Positions 6,667-14,904 of a stretch of 64,000 bases of DNA are shown here, piece by piece. The first letter of the stretch is position 1. Each line of letters opens with the position of its first letter. The stretch spans positions 744,001-808,000 of the forward strand of contig NZ_KZ857173.1 in assembly GCF_003350925.1 (NCBI RefSeq). The letters are read 5' to 3'. The position numbers were made by a program, and so were the translations under genes. Under the pieces are notes generated by a model that was given only the letters and a program-made list of their open reading frames with translations, was not told where the DNA came from and made no database searches. The DNA comes from Dyella tabacisoli (GTDB taxonomy: Bacteria; Pseudomonadota; Gammaproteobacteria; Xanthomonadales; Rhodanobacteraceae).

Positions 6667-8559
6667 TTACCGATACCCTGCCGCCTGCAGCTCGAACAGC
6701 TCCGCGTAGTGCCCGCCAGCGGCGACCAGTGCATCGTGACTTCCTATCTCCACGATGCAGCCGTCATCCAACACAATGATGCGGTCGGCCATACGCACCG
6801 TGGAGAAGCGATGCGAAATAATCACCGCGCTCTTATCGTGCGACAACTCCTTGAAGCGCTGGAATACCTCGAACTCGGAGCGCGCATCCAGCGCGGCCGT
6901 CGGCTCGTCCAGAATCAGCAGTTGCGCATCGCGCATATAGGCGCGGGCGATGGCGATTTTCTGCCACTCGCCGCCGGATAAATCCACCCCGCCCTTGAAT
7001 AGCTTACCCAGCATCTGCTCATAGCCTTTGGGCAGTTTCGCAATCACCTCGTCGGCTACGCTGCGACGGGCCGCATCGACGATACGAGCCTGGTCTTCGC
7101 GCGCCTCGATACGCCCCACGGCGATATTGTTCGCCGCACTGAGAAAATAGCGCATGAAATCCTGAAAGATCACACCGATATTCGCGCGCAGTTCTTGCAG
7201 ATCGTATTCGGCCAGCGGATGACCATCCAGCAGGATGCGCCCTTCGCTTGGGTCGTATAGGCGCGACAACAGTTTCACCAAGGTGGTTTTGCCGGCGCCG
7301 TTCTCACCTACCAGTGCCAACACCTCGCCCGCATGCAGCTTGAAACTCAAATGCCGCACCGCCCAGCGCTCGGCATCGGGATAGCGGAAGCCGACATTGT
7401 CGAACACGAAGCCTTCGCGAATGGGATGTGGGAAAGGCCGCGGGTTCTGCGGCGAAAAAATCTCCGGCTTGATCTGAAAGAACGAGAACAAATCGTCCAG
7501 ATACAGTGCCTGCCCTGCCACTTGCGAAAAGCCCACCAACAGCCCTTCCAGCAGGCTACGCAGGCGACGGAACGAGGCGGAGAGAAAGGTCAGGTCACCA
7601 ATCGTGAAATGACCTTGCACCGTACGCAACGCAATGACCGCGTAAGCGGCGTAATAACCGATCGTGCCGATCGTGGTGAACAAACCACCCCAGCCGGCTC
7701 TGCGCACTGCAATAAGCCGGTTGGCTCGATAAATCGACTGTGACAGCACGCGATAGCGATCGATCAGGAAACGATTGAGGCCGAAACTTTTCACCTCTTT
7801 AGCGCTCTGCGCGCTGGCGCCGATCATGCGCAAATAATCCAGCTCGCGCCGCTCGGGCGTCCACTGGTAGTTGACCGCGTAGCTCTGCGCGTTGAAATGC
7901 AGCTCGCCGACAAACACCGGCACTAAGGCCACCAGCAACAGCACGATCAGCCACGGCGCGTAAATCATCAGCCCCACCGCAAAACTGACGATGGTGACCA
8001 TATCCTGTGCCTGGCCCAGCAACTGCGACAACAGCGAACTACGCCCGGCGACCTGGCGGCGTGCGCGATCGAGCTTGTCTTGCAGATCGGCGTCTTCGAA
8101 ATCCTCCAGATCCAGCGAGGCGGCATGCTCCATCAGTTGCACACTGGTGGCATTGGTATAAAGCTCGGACAACAGCGAATCGATCAGCGAAACGATACGC
8201 CCCAGCAAATCCGCCCCCACCGCGAGCGCAAATTCCAACGCCAACAGCCACCACAATCGATGCAGCAGCGGGTCGCTCAACCAGGCGGACAGATCAGCGT
8301 GCAGCCCGCCGGTACGAAAGAGGTGGGTGACCTCGTCGATGATGAGTTTGCCGACATAAAGTGTCGCCACCGGCAGCAAAGCGCGCAGCAAGCGCAAGAC
8401 GATGCTGGCGATACTCATCGCCGGGCTGGTTTGCCAAATGCCGCGCAAGAACGGCGGCAAGTTGCGCAAGGCGACAAACCGCTCGCGCAAACTCTGCTTT
8501 GGCGGCGGCTCGCTGCGGCCCTGGCCACGACGGCCGCCCATGAGATTTTCGCGCGACAT
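6667..8559 (-). CDS. ABC exporter, fused permease and ATPase
   Basis: 630 residues: an N-terminal transmembrane domain of about six helices (residues ~40-360) followed by a nucleotide-binding domain. ATPase motifs: Walker A GENGAGKTT (418-426), Q-loop VIFQDF, signature LSGGE (527-531), Walker B LLILDEPTAALD (547-558), H-loop ISHR (H583). This half-transporter layout works as a dimer in the inner membrane and exports lipids, drugs or peptides; no C39 peptidase domain is present, so it is not a leader-cleaving LanT. The start at 8559 is preferred because it leaves a 44-bp gap after the DUF4349 gene, whereas the next upstream start would overlap it. Likely co-transcribed with the DUF4349 lipoprotein gene. 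Confidence 0.9.
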   Translation of the reverse strand: MSRENLMGGRRGQGRSEPPPKQSLRERFVALRNLPPFLRGIWQTSPAMSIASIVLRLLRALLPVATLYVGKLIIDEVTHLFRTGGLHADLSAWLSDPLLHRLWWLLALEFALAVGADLLGRIVSLIDSLLSELYTNATSVQLMEHAASLDLEDFEDADLQDKLDRARRQVAGRSSLLSQLLGQAQDMVTIVSFAVGLMIYAPWLIVLLLVALVPVFVGELHFNAQSYAVNYQWTPERRELDYLRMIGASAQSAKEVKSFGLNRFLIDRYRVLSQSIYRANRLIAVRRAGWGGLFTTIGTIGYYAAYAVIALRTVQGHFTIGDLTFLSASFRRLRSLLEGLLVGFSQVAGQALYLDDLFSFFQIKPEIFSPQNPRPFPHPIREGFVFDNVGFRYPDAERWAVRHLSFKLHAGEVLALVGENGAGKTTLVKLLSRLYDPSEGRILLDGHPLAEYDLQELRANIGVIFQDFMRYFLSAANNIAVGRIEAREDQARIVDAARRSVADEVIAKLPKGYEQMLGKLFKGGVDLSGGEWQKIAIARAYMRDAQLLILDEPTAALDARSEFEVFQRFKELSHDKSAVIISHRFSTVRMADRIIVLDDGCIVEIGSHDALVAAGGHYAELFELQAAGYR

Positions 8560-8603
8560 CGCGATGCAGTTCCTTAATAAGTATGGAAAGCCCGAGCCTG
8601 CTG

Positions 8604-9404
8604 TTAGCTGCGACGTGAAACCACTTTGCGCCACAGCCACCGCCATAGCAGCAGTAGCGGAAAAGCCAATAACAAGAACGGCAGGCCATAACCGAACATG
8701 TCTAGCGCATCGGCAATACCGTCAGTGAGGCGATCCATCCAACGACTGAAAGAGCCGCTTACCCGCGCCGAACGGTTATCCGCGCCGACCGGCGTAAAAC
8801 TCAGGGTGACCTTGTTGGTATCGAGCCGGTGCTGCATGACGGCAGCGCCAAGCTCCAACTCCTGCATGCGGCTATCGATGTTGGCCTGCTCACGGCTGAT
8901 CGCGATCAAATCGGCCACCGCGATATCGCGTCGCGCCGCAAGCTCGCTGAGATGCTGCGTATGCGCCTGCAGTTGCTCGCGTTCGCGATGATTGTCGGAA
9001 ATCACCTGGGCCAGATCTTCGGCCGAGGTTTCGCGCTCGCCGATTTCGCCGCCTTGCGCGGCCAGGGCCACCAGCGGCTCGACCCCGGCTGGCACGATAC
9101 GCAACACCAGTTCAGCGCGATTCTTGCTTTGCTCGATGCGCAGCACATTGCAGGCGCCGAATTGCGCTGACTCGCACGCACTGCGCGTGGCGGCGAGCCT
9201 GGGCGCGATGGCATCGGCAGGCAATTGCAGGCTCAATCGATGCTCGTAGGCCAGCATGGCTCCCGCCTTGCCCTGCTCGCCGGTCAACGTGGCCGGTGGT
9301 GCAACCTCCATCTTTTTGGAGCAGCCCGACAGGGCAAAAACCAGCAGCAGCACCATAAACAACACACGCCTTGCATACATCCACCCGCGCCCATTGATCC
9401 GCAC
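8604..9404 (-). CDS. DUF4349 lipoprotein
   Basis: About 266 residues from a GTG start at 9404, chosen for the GAGGAG 6 nt upstream; an ATG at 9380 is the alternative. The signal sequence MYARRVLFMVLLLVFALSGC ends in a lipobox, so the protein should be lipidated. The body fits DUF4349: paired beta segments, a long coiled-coil (SDNHREREQLQAHTQHLSEL...ISREQANIDSRMQELEL), then VTLSFTPVG and a C-terminal membrane helix (FLLLAFPLLLLWRWLW) with a basic tail. Function of the family is unknown. It is the first gene of an operon with the ABC exporter, and its promoter region is shared with the divergent PadR regulator, so the three may form one functional unit at the envelope. Confidence 0.8.
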   Translation of the reverse strand: MRINGRGWMYARRVLFMVLLLVFALSGCSKKMEVAPPATLTGEQGKAGAMLAYEHRLSLQLPADAIAPRLAATRSACESAQFGACNVLRIEQSKNRAELVLRIVPAGVEPLVALAAQGGEIGERETSAEDLAQVISDNHREREQLQAHTQHLSELAARRDIAVADLIAISREQANIDSRMQELELGAAVMQHRLDTNKVTLSFTPVGADNRSARVSGSFSRWMDRLTDGIADALDMFGYGLPFLLLAFPLLLLWRWLWRKVVSRRS

Positions 9405-9504
9405 TGCACACTCCTCGATATCTGCCCAAAGCCCCGTCCAGCGGCCGTTCGGCATTCTACGCGGTGCCGTTCCGGCAACCCGCACTTGCTTAAAGATATG
9501 ATTG

Positions 9505-9539
9505 CGATATATCGTAACCCAACTTGCTACGATATATCG
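9505..9539. promoter_or_regulatory. Perfect inverted repeat, putative YqjI operator
   Basis: CGATATATCGTA at 9505-9516 and its exact reverse complement TACGATATATCG at 9528-9539, separated by 11 bp; each half is itself nearly palindromic (CGATATATCG). It lies 13 bp before the padR start and within the promoter region of the divergent DUF4349-ABC operon. Position and symmetry suggest a site for the PadR dimer(s), giving autoregulation and control of the divergent operon. Confidence 0.75.
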
Positions 9540-9551
9540 GAGTAACAACGT

Positions 9552-10229
9552 ATGCATAAATACCCTATGTTCTTCCAGGCCATGCGGCATCGCTGGCATG
9601 AGCACGCCCACCGCCCTTTCTGGTGCGATGACTCCGGCGACGACCTGCACGGAAACCAGCACGAACGCCATGCCGGACGCGGCCCCTTCGGCGAGCGCAT
9701 GGGCGGACATTTCTTCGCTGATCTGAACGGCCTGCGCGGCGGCGGTCGGCGCGGTGGCGGCGGCCGCATGTTCGGTCATGGCGATCTCAAATTGCTGTTG
9801 CTGGCCTTGATCGAGCAGCAGCCACGTCATGGCTACGAATTGATCCGCACCATCGAGGAAATGTTCCACGGCAACTACACGCCCAGCCCCGGTGCGATCT
9901 ACCCCACACTGACGATGCTTGAGGAACTAGGCTACGCCAAGGTCGAAAACGAACAGGGCGGCCGCAAGTTGTATGCGATCACCGCCGAAGGCAGCGCCTT
10001 TCTCGACGAGAACCGCGAGGCGGTCGACGCCGTTATTGCGCGTACCGAGCACAGCGCCCGCATGGCCGCCAAGATGGCGTTGCCCACGGCCATACGCCAT
10101 GCCATGCACGCACTCAAGCATGCCGTGCTGATGCGCGGCACCGATTGGAACAAGGCCGAGGGGCAGCGGGTGGCGGCGATCATCGAACGAGCTGCGACTG
10201 AAATCGCCAGCGGGATACGCCGCGAGTGA
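9552..10229 (+). CDS. yqjI: PadR-family repressor, YqjI-type (metal responsive)
   Basis: 225 residues. The C-terminal ~150 residues are a PadR winged helix: GHGDLKLLLLALIEQQPRHGYELI, then NYTPSPGAIYPTLTMLEELG (recognition helix), GRKLYAITAEG (wing) and a dimerising helix bundle. The N-terminal ~70 residues are rich in His (HRWHEHAHRPFW, HGNQHERHAG) and end in a Gly/Arg-rich linker. This layout is that of Escherichia coli YqjI, whose His-rich extension binds nickel or iron and which represses a divergent ferric reductase gene. Here the divergent neighbours are instead a DUF4349 lipoprotein and an ABC exporter. A perfect inverted repeat sits just upstream. By homology a metal should release it from DNA; the actual metal is not known. 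Confidence 0.85.
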   Translation: MHKYPMFFQAMRHRWHEHAHRPFWCDDSGDDLHGNQHERHAGRGPFGERMGGHFFADLNGLRGGGRRGGGGRMFGHGDLKLLLLALIEQQPRHGYELIRTIEEMFHGNYTPSPGAIYPTLTMLEELGYAKVENEQGGRKLYAITAEGSAFLDENREAVDAVIARTEHSARMAAKMALPTAIRHAMHALKHAVLMRGTDWNKAEGQRVAAIIERAATEIASGIRRE

Positions 10230-10455
10230 AACCACGGCGGCAAAATCGATAAACGCCAGCGCCTCGTCGCATCTGCAGCGCAAGACTCGTAGCCGGCCGC
10301 GCTCCCCCGCCTCGGAGATACCCCTTCGACAACGGGAAGCGCGGCGGCGACGATAGCGAGAACGACTGACGAGCGATGCGCACTCCTGGATATCGCTGGA
10401 AGAAAAACCTCCCGGCACGGTTAGAATGCGCTGCCGCGTCCAAGCGAATCTCCCC

Positions 10456-11385
10456 ATGCAAGCCGTCAACAAGGCCCGTCTGCAGATCCACTTCTGCGTC
10501 TTGCTATGGGGCTTTACCGCCATCCTCGGCGCGCTCATTACTTTGCCCGCCTTGCCGCTGGTGTGGTGGCGCATGCTGATGGTGGCTGTGGCGTTGCTGC
10601 TGATGCCCAAGGTGTGGCGCGGACTCAAAGCCATGCCGGGGCGATTGCGCTGGGCCTACGCCGGCATCGGGGTGTTGGTGGCGCTGCACTGGCTCAGTTT
10701 TTACGCTGCCATCAAGCTGGCCAATGCTTCGGTAGCGGCGACTTGTATCGCGCTGGCGCCGGTGTTTCTTGCCTTGGTCGAGCCATGGATTGCACGGCGC
10801 CGTTTCGACACTCGTGAGTTACTCATCGGCGTCGCCGTCGTGCCCGGCGTCGCCATGGTGGTCGGCGGGGTACCCACGGATATGCGTATCGGCATCGCCG
10901 TAGGTACGGTATCGGCCCTGCTCGTGGCCGTGTTCGGCTCGCTCAACAAACGCTTCGTCGAGCACGGCGATCCGCTCACCGTGACCTGTATCGAACTAGG
11001 CACCGGCGCCATCTTCTTGACCTTGCTGGCGCCGTTGCTGCCGCATACCGGTGCCGCTTTCGTATGGCCCAACGGACATGATGCATTGTTGCTGCTGGTG
11101 CTGGCATTCGGCTGCACCTTGCTGCCATTCGCCCTCGCCCTGGTTGCGCTACGCCATATGAGCGCGTTCGGCACTCAAATGGTGACGAACCTGGAGCCGG
11201 TCTACGCGATCTTGCTCGCCGTCGTGCTACTCGGCGACCAGCACGTATTGAATCGATGGTTCTATGCGGGTGTGGCGGTGATCCTCACCGCGGTTTTCGT
11301 GCATCCCTGGCTTACTCGTCAACGCAACCCGGCGACGCAGTCGGAATTGCTCGGCACCGCTGAAAGTCACAGCGTGATCGACTAG
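10456..11385 (+). CDS. DMT-family transporter (EamA domains)
   Basis: 309 residues with ten predicted membrane helices in two EamA repeats, e.g. FCVLLWGFTAILGALI near the start and MSAFGTQMVTNLEPVYAILLAVVLLGD in the second half, where the E-P-V-x-A motif is typical. Drug/metabolite transporters of this group export amino acids, metabolites or small drugs across the inner membrane; the substrate cannot be predicted. The ATG at 10456 is preferred because the family begins close to the first helix; no good ribosome site is visible. Its stop overlaps the stop of the convergent lysR gene. Confidence 0.85.
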   Translation: MQAVNKARLQIHFCVLLWGFTAILGALITLPALPLVWWRMLMVAVALLLMPKVWRGLKAMPGRLRWAYAGIGVLVALHWLSFYAAIKLANASVAATCIALAPVFLALVEPWIARRRFDTRELLIGVAVVPGVAMVVGGVPTDMRIGIAVGTVSALLVAVFGSLNKRFVEHGDPLTVTCIELGTGAIFLTLLAPLLPHTGAAFVWPNGHDALLLLVLAFGCTLLPFALALVALRHMSAFGTQMVTNLEPVYAILLAVVLLGDQHVLNRWFYAGVAVILTAVFVHPWLTRQRNPATQSELLGTAESHSVID

Positions 11386-12284
11386 ACAGCGGCCTCAACC
11401 AATCGATCTCGCAAATGCGCGATAAAGGCCCGTACCTTGGCCGGCGGCTGTCGACTGGGATAGACGGCATGAATGCCGCCCTCGGGCAGCCGGTACTGCG
11501 CCAACAAGGCGACCATGCGACCGGCACGGATATCGGGCTCGGCGAGGTAATCGGGTAACACCGCCACACCCGCACCAGCCAATGCCACCGCGCGCACTGC
11601 AGCGGCACTGTTGGCCTGAGCCACCTGCGGAATGCGCACCGTGTGCCGCTTACCGTTTGAACTGGTGAAGATCCAGCGCGACGGCGATGCCAGCACCGAC
11701 AACGCAATCAGAACATGCCCGGCCAGATCCGCCGGACGGCGCGGCACCCCGTTGGCAGCGAGATAAGCGGGTGCAGCGACCAGCAACTGGCGAAATCCAT
11801 TCAAGCGCACGGCGCGCAGGTTGGAGTCGCGCAACCAGCCGCTGCGAATCGCCAGATCGAAGCGTTCCGCAATCAGATCGCTGACCTGGTCGCCAAGGGT
11901 GAGATCGACCTGCACGGCCGGGTGCAGCTTAAGAAAGCTGGCGATGGCCGGCGCCACAACCGCCACGCCGTAGTCCATCGAGGTCGTGATGCGCAGGGTT
12001 CCGGCGGGTGTATCGCGACTCTCGCCAATGCGCTCGATCGCCGCATCGGTCTCATTCAGTATCCGCACGCAGTCGGCGTGAAACATCACACCGGCCTCAG
12101 TCAACGACATACGCCGCGTGCTGCGCATCAGCAGGCTCACGCCGAGCTCCTGCTCCAGTCGCGCAAGGTGTTGGCTGACCATGGCCTTGGTCATGCCCAA
12201 TTGCTCGGCAGCCGCGGTAAACGAGCCCGCCCCTACCAGGGCGACAAAAACCGCAAGCCGATTAAGATTGACTTCGTTTGCCAT
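11382..12284 (-). CDS. LysR-family transcriptional regulator
   Basis: 300 residues. The N-terminal winged helix-turn-helix is FVALVGAGSFTAAAEQLGMTKAMVSQHLARLEQELG (about 10-45), followed by RRMSLTEAG, a linker helix and a periplasmic-binding-protein-like effector domain (TPAGTLRITTS onward). It resembles the large group of LysR regulators that control a divergent short-chain or quinone reductase. The start is the ATG at 12284 with GAGG close upstream; a GTG two codons earlier is less likely. Divergent from the gene remnant and the NAD(P)-binding oxidoreductase, which are probable targets. Confidence 0.9.
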   Translation of the reverse strand: MANEVNLNRLAVFVALVGAGSFTAAAEQLGMTKAMVSQHLARLEQELGVSLLMRSTRRMSLTEAGVMFHADCVRILNETDAAIERIGESRDTPAGTLRITTSMDYGVAVVAPAIASFLKLHPAVQVDLTLGDQVSDLIAERFDLAIRSGWLRDSNLRAVRLNGFRQLLVAAPAYLAANGVPRRPADLAGHVLIALSVLASPSRWIFTSSNGKRHTVRIPQVAQANSAAAVRAVALAGAGVAVLPDYLAEPDIRAGRMVALLAQYRLPEGGIHAVYPSRQPPAKVRAFIAHLRDRLVEAAV

Positions 12285-12325
12285 GCGCACCTCACTGTCA
12301 ATCGTAACTTTACAGTGAATTATCT

Positions 12326-12349
12326 ATTGGTGCGTATATCTAAACCAAT
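12326..12349. promoter_or_regulatory. Inverted repeat in lysR divergent promoter region
   Basis: ATTGGT and ACCAAT separated by 12 bp between the lysR start and the rightward genes. Size and placement fit a LysR-type site, but the arms are short. A second loose dyad (ACTGT...ACAGT) lies just left of it. Confidence 0.4.
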
Positions 12350-12385
12350 GAACAGCGCAAGCTATACCCCACTGACCGCTCATTG

Positions 12386-12526
12386 GTGACTACCGAGACC
12401 TTTCCCCTCACCCTGCTCGCACTGACCGTATTGACCAGTACCGCGCAAGCAAAAGAACAGCCATTGAGACTCGACATGTACAACGCGGTCGACAAAGTCA
12501 GCAAAGGCGAGATGCCGCGGCCTTGA
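12386..12526 (+). pseudogene. Remnant of a secreted protein, possibly MBL-fold hydrolase N-terminus
   Basis: A 46-codon frame from GTG 12386 to TGA 12524-12526 encodes a clear signal peptide (PLTLLALTVLTSTAQA) and then KEQPLRLDMYNAVDKVSKG before ending. The start of the mature part resembles secreted metallo-beta-lactamase-fold proteins that often sit between a LysR gene and an NAD(P)H-binding oxidoreductase. All catalytic sequence is missing, so it looks like a deletion remnant. There is no good ribosome site. A short secreted peptide cannot be excluded. Confidence 0.4.
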
Positions 12527-12575
12527 ATCGAATCTACGCCACCCCACTATTCCCAATCGCTTCTGGAGAGTACTT

Positions 12576-13217
12576 ATGAAAATTGCACTATTCGGCGCTA
12601 CCGGCCATATCGGCCAAGGCATTCTCGACGAAGCACTGTCGCGTGGTTACGAGGTGGTCGCTGTCGTACGCGATCCAAGCCGCCTGGCTCAAAGCAACGC
12701 CAAACTTCAGGTCGTTACCGGTGACGTCGCCAAGCCCGATAGCTGGCTCGATGCCGTGCGCGGCACCGACGCCGTGGTAGCGAGCCTGTCCGCCCGCCGC
12801 GACGGCGACCTGTCCAGCGTGCCGGGCAATGCGGGCATCTTGCTCGACAACTTGCCCAAGGCCGGCGTCAAGCGCCTGCTCTGGGTGGGTGGCGCCGGCA
12901 GCCTGGAAACAGCGCCCGGTGTGAAAGTGATCGACGATGCGCACTTTCCCGAAGCATGGAGACCCGAAGCGGGGGCGCAAGGCAAAGCACTGGAGGTATT
13001 CCGTGCAAGCAAGAGCAATGTGGACTGGACCTATGTCAGCCCCGCCAAAATGATCGAGCCAGGTGAGCGCAGCGGCACCTACCGCGTGGGTGGCGATCAG
13101 GTTCTGCTCGATGCCAACGGCGTCAGCCGCATCTCTATCGCCGACTACGCCATCGCCATGCTTGATCGCATCGAAAAGCACGACGCGCTGCGTCAGCGCA
13201 TCACGGTCGCTTATTAA
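12576..13217 (+). CDS. NAD(P)-dependent oxidoreductase (atypical SDR, NmrA/NAD(P)H-binding)
   Basis: 213 residues, a Rossmann-fold atypical short-chain dehydrogenase/reductase. The cofactor motif is FGATGHIGQGI (residues 5-15), with VVAVVRDPSRL as the second strand, consistent with NADP(H) preference because of the Arg. The C-terminal half has WTYVSPAKMIEPGERSGTYR and SRISIADYAIAMLD, characteristic of the NAD(P)H-binding YwnB/YesF-like group. Substrate unknown; such proteins are often quinone or aldehyde reductases or redox sensors. GGAG lies 8 nt before the ATG. Divergent from lysR, and the probable regulated gene of that pair. Confidence 0.85.
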   Translation: MKIALFGATGHIGQGILDEALSRGYEVVAVVRDPSRLAQSNAKLQVVTGDVAKPDSWLDAVRGTDAVVASLSARRDGDLSSVPGNAGILLDNLPKAGVKRLLWVGGAGSLETAPGVKVIDDAHFPEAWRPEAGAQGKALEVFRASKSNVDWTYVSPAKMIEPGERSGTYRVGGDQVLLDANGVSRISIADYAIAMLDRIEKHDALRQRITVAY

Positions 13218-13245
13218 GCCGCCTGTTGACCATTAAGTCGTAACC

Positions 13246-13284
13246 GATCGTTCGCCATCGCACGCAACGCGATGGCGAACGATC
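13246..13284. terminator. 16-bp perfect hairpin between convergent genes
   Basis: GATCGTTCGCCATCGC (13246-13261), a 7-nt loop, then the exact complement (13269-13284). It lies between the ends of the rightward oxidoreductase and the leftward cytochrome gene. No T-run on either side, so termination by this hairpin is presumed rather than certain. Confidence 0.55.
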
Positions 13285-13296
13285 ACTACCGCAGCT

Positions 13297-13920
13297 TCAA
13301 TGTTCGTGTGGGGCAGCGGTACTTGAAGCCGATGCAGGCTTTGTCTCACCGGAAGGCATCGGCATGGCTTCGTGATCGTCATCATGCGCCATGCCGTGAC
13401 CGCCACCGTGCCCGTCATTGCCAGGCATGCCGGCAAGCTCCACAAAATGCGCCTCATCGAGCTTGGGCAGTTGGCGCACAAAGGCGACCATCTCCCAGAT
13501 CGCCGCATCGTCATGGCTACGCCCCCAGGCAGGCATCGCGGTTAACTTGATGCCGTGCTTGATCGTCCAGAATGCCTCGGCTGGATCATGCACACCATGC
13601 TGAGCCAGATCCGGCGGCTGTGGATATAAGCCTTCACGTAGTTCCGTCTCGCGCATTCCCGGCGTGAGATGGCAAGCCGCGCACATCTCGGCGTAGCGGC
13701 GCGCACCGCTGCGAATACGCGCCGGGTCGTCCAGGTCGGGTACGGTGATGCCGGCCGATTGATGCGCTATTGAACGGTCGCGCAAGGTCGCGATCGCCGT
13801 TTCAGTCATCGCCCAATGCGGGCGGTCGGCACCGATGTCGTAGACACCCGATGTTACAAAGACGACGGCCGCGACGACCATCAGCATTAGCAATGTCAGC
13901 AAAGCAATGAATGTCTTCAT
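13297..13920 (-). CDS. c-type cytochrome of the copper-resistance operon
   Basis: 207 residues. An N-terminal membrane helix (FIALLTLLMLMVVAAVVFVT) acts as signal or anchor, so the protein is periplasmic. One heme c motif, CAACH (about residue 82), and a distal Met ligand in LTAMPAWG define a class I monoheme cytochrome. After the heme domain comes a tail rich in His, Met and Asp (NDGHGGGHGMAHDDDHEAMPMP...PHEH) that looks able to bind copper. It is the last gene of copL-copA-copB-cytC, 9 bp after copB, so it probably passes electrons for, or supplies copper to, the CopA oxidase; that role is inferred. Length and layout are typical for cytochromes in such clusters apart from the tail. Confidence 0.88.
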   Translation of the reverse strand: MKTFIALLTLLMLMVVAAVVFVTSGVYDIGADRPHWAMTETAIATLRDRSIAHQSAGITVPDLDDPARIRSGARRYAEMCAACHLTPGMRETELREGLYPQPPDLAQHGVHDPAEAFWTIKHGIKLTAMPAWGRSHDDAAIWEMVAFVRQLPKLDEAHFVELAGMPGNDGHGGGHGMAHDDDHEAMPMPSGETKPASASSTAAPHEH

Positions 13921-13929
13921 CGTCGTTCC

Positions 13930-14904
13930 TCAGAACCAGATCCGCACGCCAGCCACCCAGGTGGTATCGCGTGAATGTTTGTTTTCAAGGCTATCGCCAC
14001 CACCACGACGATAAGTCCAATTGACACCGACGTAAGGCGCAAGACGGCGACTGAATTCGTAGCGCAGGCGAAGCCCGGCGCCTGCGTCGGACAAGCCGGA
14101 TCGCATATCGCGACGGGCATCGTCCTTGCCGTAGAGGTTCAGCTCAAGCTTGGGCGTCAATATCAGCCGTTGCGTGAAAAGCAGGTCATAGCTGGCCTCG
14201 AAACGCGCTGCCGTGCGTCCGTTGGCGCCAAGGTAAAGCGTGGCTTGCGTTTCAAACCAGTAAGGCGCTAATCCCTGCACGCCGAAGGCCGCCCATTGCC
14301 GGTTGGGCCCCTGACCGAAATCCTGGCGCACGCCTAACTGCCAATCCCAGAACGTGGTTTTGGCATGACTCCATAGCAACTCGGCACGAGCATCTTGAGT
14401 ACCTTCGCGCCCATGTTCACCTTCGGTCTTCAACCAAAGCCGGTTGATGTCACTGCCCCACCACGCTTCGGCCTCCCACGAGCTTGCGTAGTCGCCACGA
14501 ATGCTGCGGCTGCGCTCCAGTCGATCCAGCAGCAACATGCCGCGCTCCCCGGTGTCATCCATCTGCATCACATCGGCCATGTGCTCAGGCAACATATCCG
14601 GCATCTGTGTGTGCGGCGCGGGCGGTGCTACGTGACCGTTCGGCGGCAGCGATGATGTTTCTGGATGTGCCATCTGATCCATGCCTGGCTGCTGCATATC
14701 GGATATCGGCATATCCATCGCGGCATGGTCATGCACCTTTTGCCCCTGGGCCGGCTTGGCGGGCTTGCCAGCACTCCCATGTATATCGTGTGCGTGCATG
14801 TCCGGCATCTGGTCAGTGGCTTCATTCGCCATGACGGCCAGCGGCAACAGCGCCAATCCAAGCCATGTCTTCGGCCATGTTCTCGAAAGCTTGCGCACAC
14901 TCAT
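13930..14904 (-). CDS. copB: Copper resistance protein B (outer membrane)
   Basis: 324 residues with a signal peptide (TWLGLALLPLAVMA). The N-terminal third is low complexity and rich in Met, His and Asp (MPDMHAHDIHG, DHAAMDMPISDMQQPGMDQM), a probable copper-binding region. From about residue 125 it is the CopB beta-barrel: RSIRGDYASSWEAEAWWGSDINRLW, ELLWSHA, QLGVRQDFGQGPNRQWAAFGVQGLAPYWFE, and a last strand ending in WVAGVRIWF with terminal Phe. CopB sits in the outer membrane and binds or gates copper. Its ATG overlaps the copA stop (ATGA), showing translational coupling; an earlier in-frame start would lie inside copA and is rejected. Confidence 0.93.
   Translation of the reverse strand: MSVRKLSRTWPKTWLGLALLPLAVMANEATDQMPDMHAHDIHGSAGKPAKPAQGQKVHDHAAMDMPISDMQQPGMDQMAHPETSSLPPNGHVAPPAPHTQMPDMLPEHMADVMQMDDTGERGMLLLDRLERSRSIRGDYASSWEAEAWWGSDINRLWLKTEGEHGREGTQDARAELLWSHAKTTFWDWQLGVRQDFGQGPNRQWAAFGVQGLAPYWFETQATLYLGANGRTAARFEASYDLLFTQRLILTPKLELNLYGKDDARRDMRSGLSDAGAGLRLRYEFSRRLAPYVGVNWTYRRGGGDSLENKHSRDTTWVAGVRIWF

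Noticed and set aside
6667-8559. ABC exporter as the lanthipeptide transporter LanT
   Set aside because: No C39 peptidase domain, 5 kb from the precursor, and organised with DUF4349 and PadR genes.
9405-9869. N-terminal extension of the DUF4349 protein
   Set aside because: It would bury the lipoprotein signal and run through the promoter and start of the divergent padR gene.
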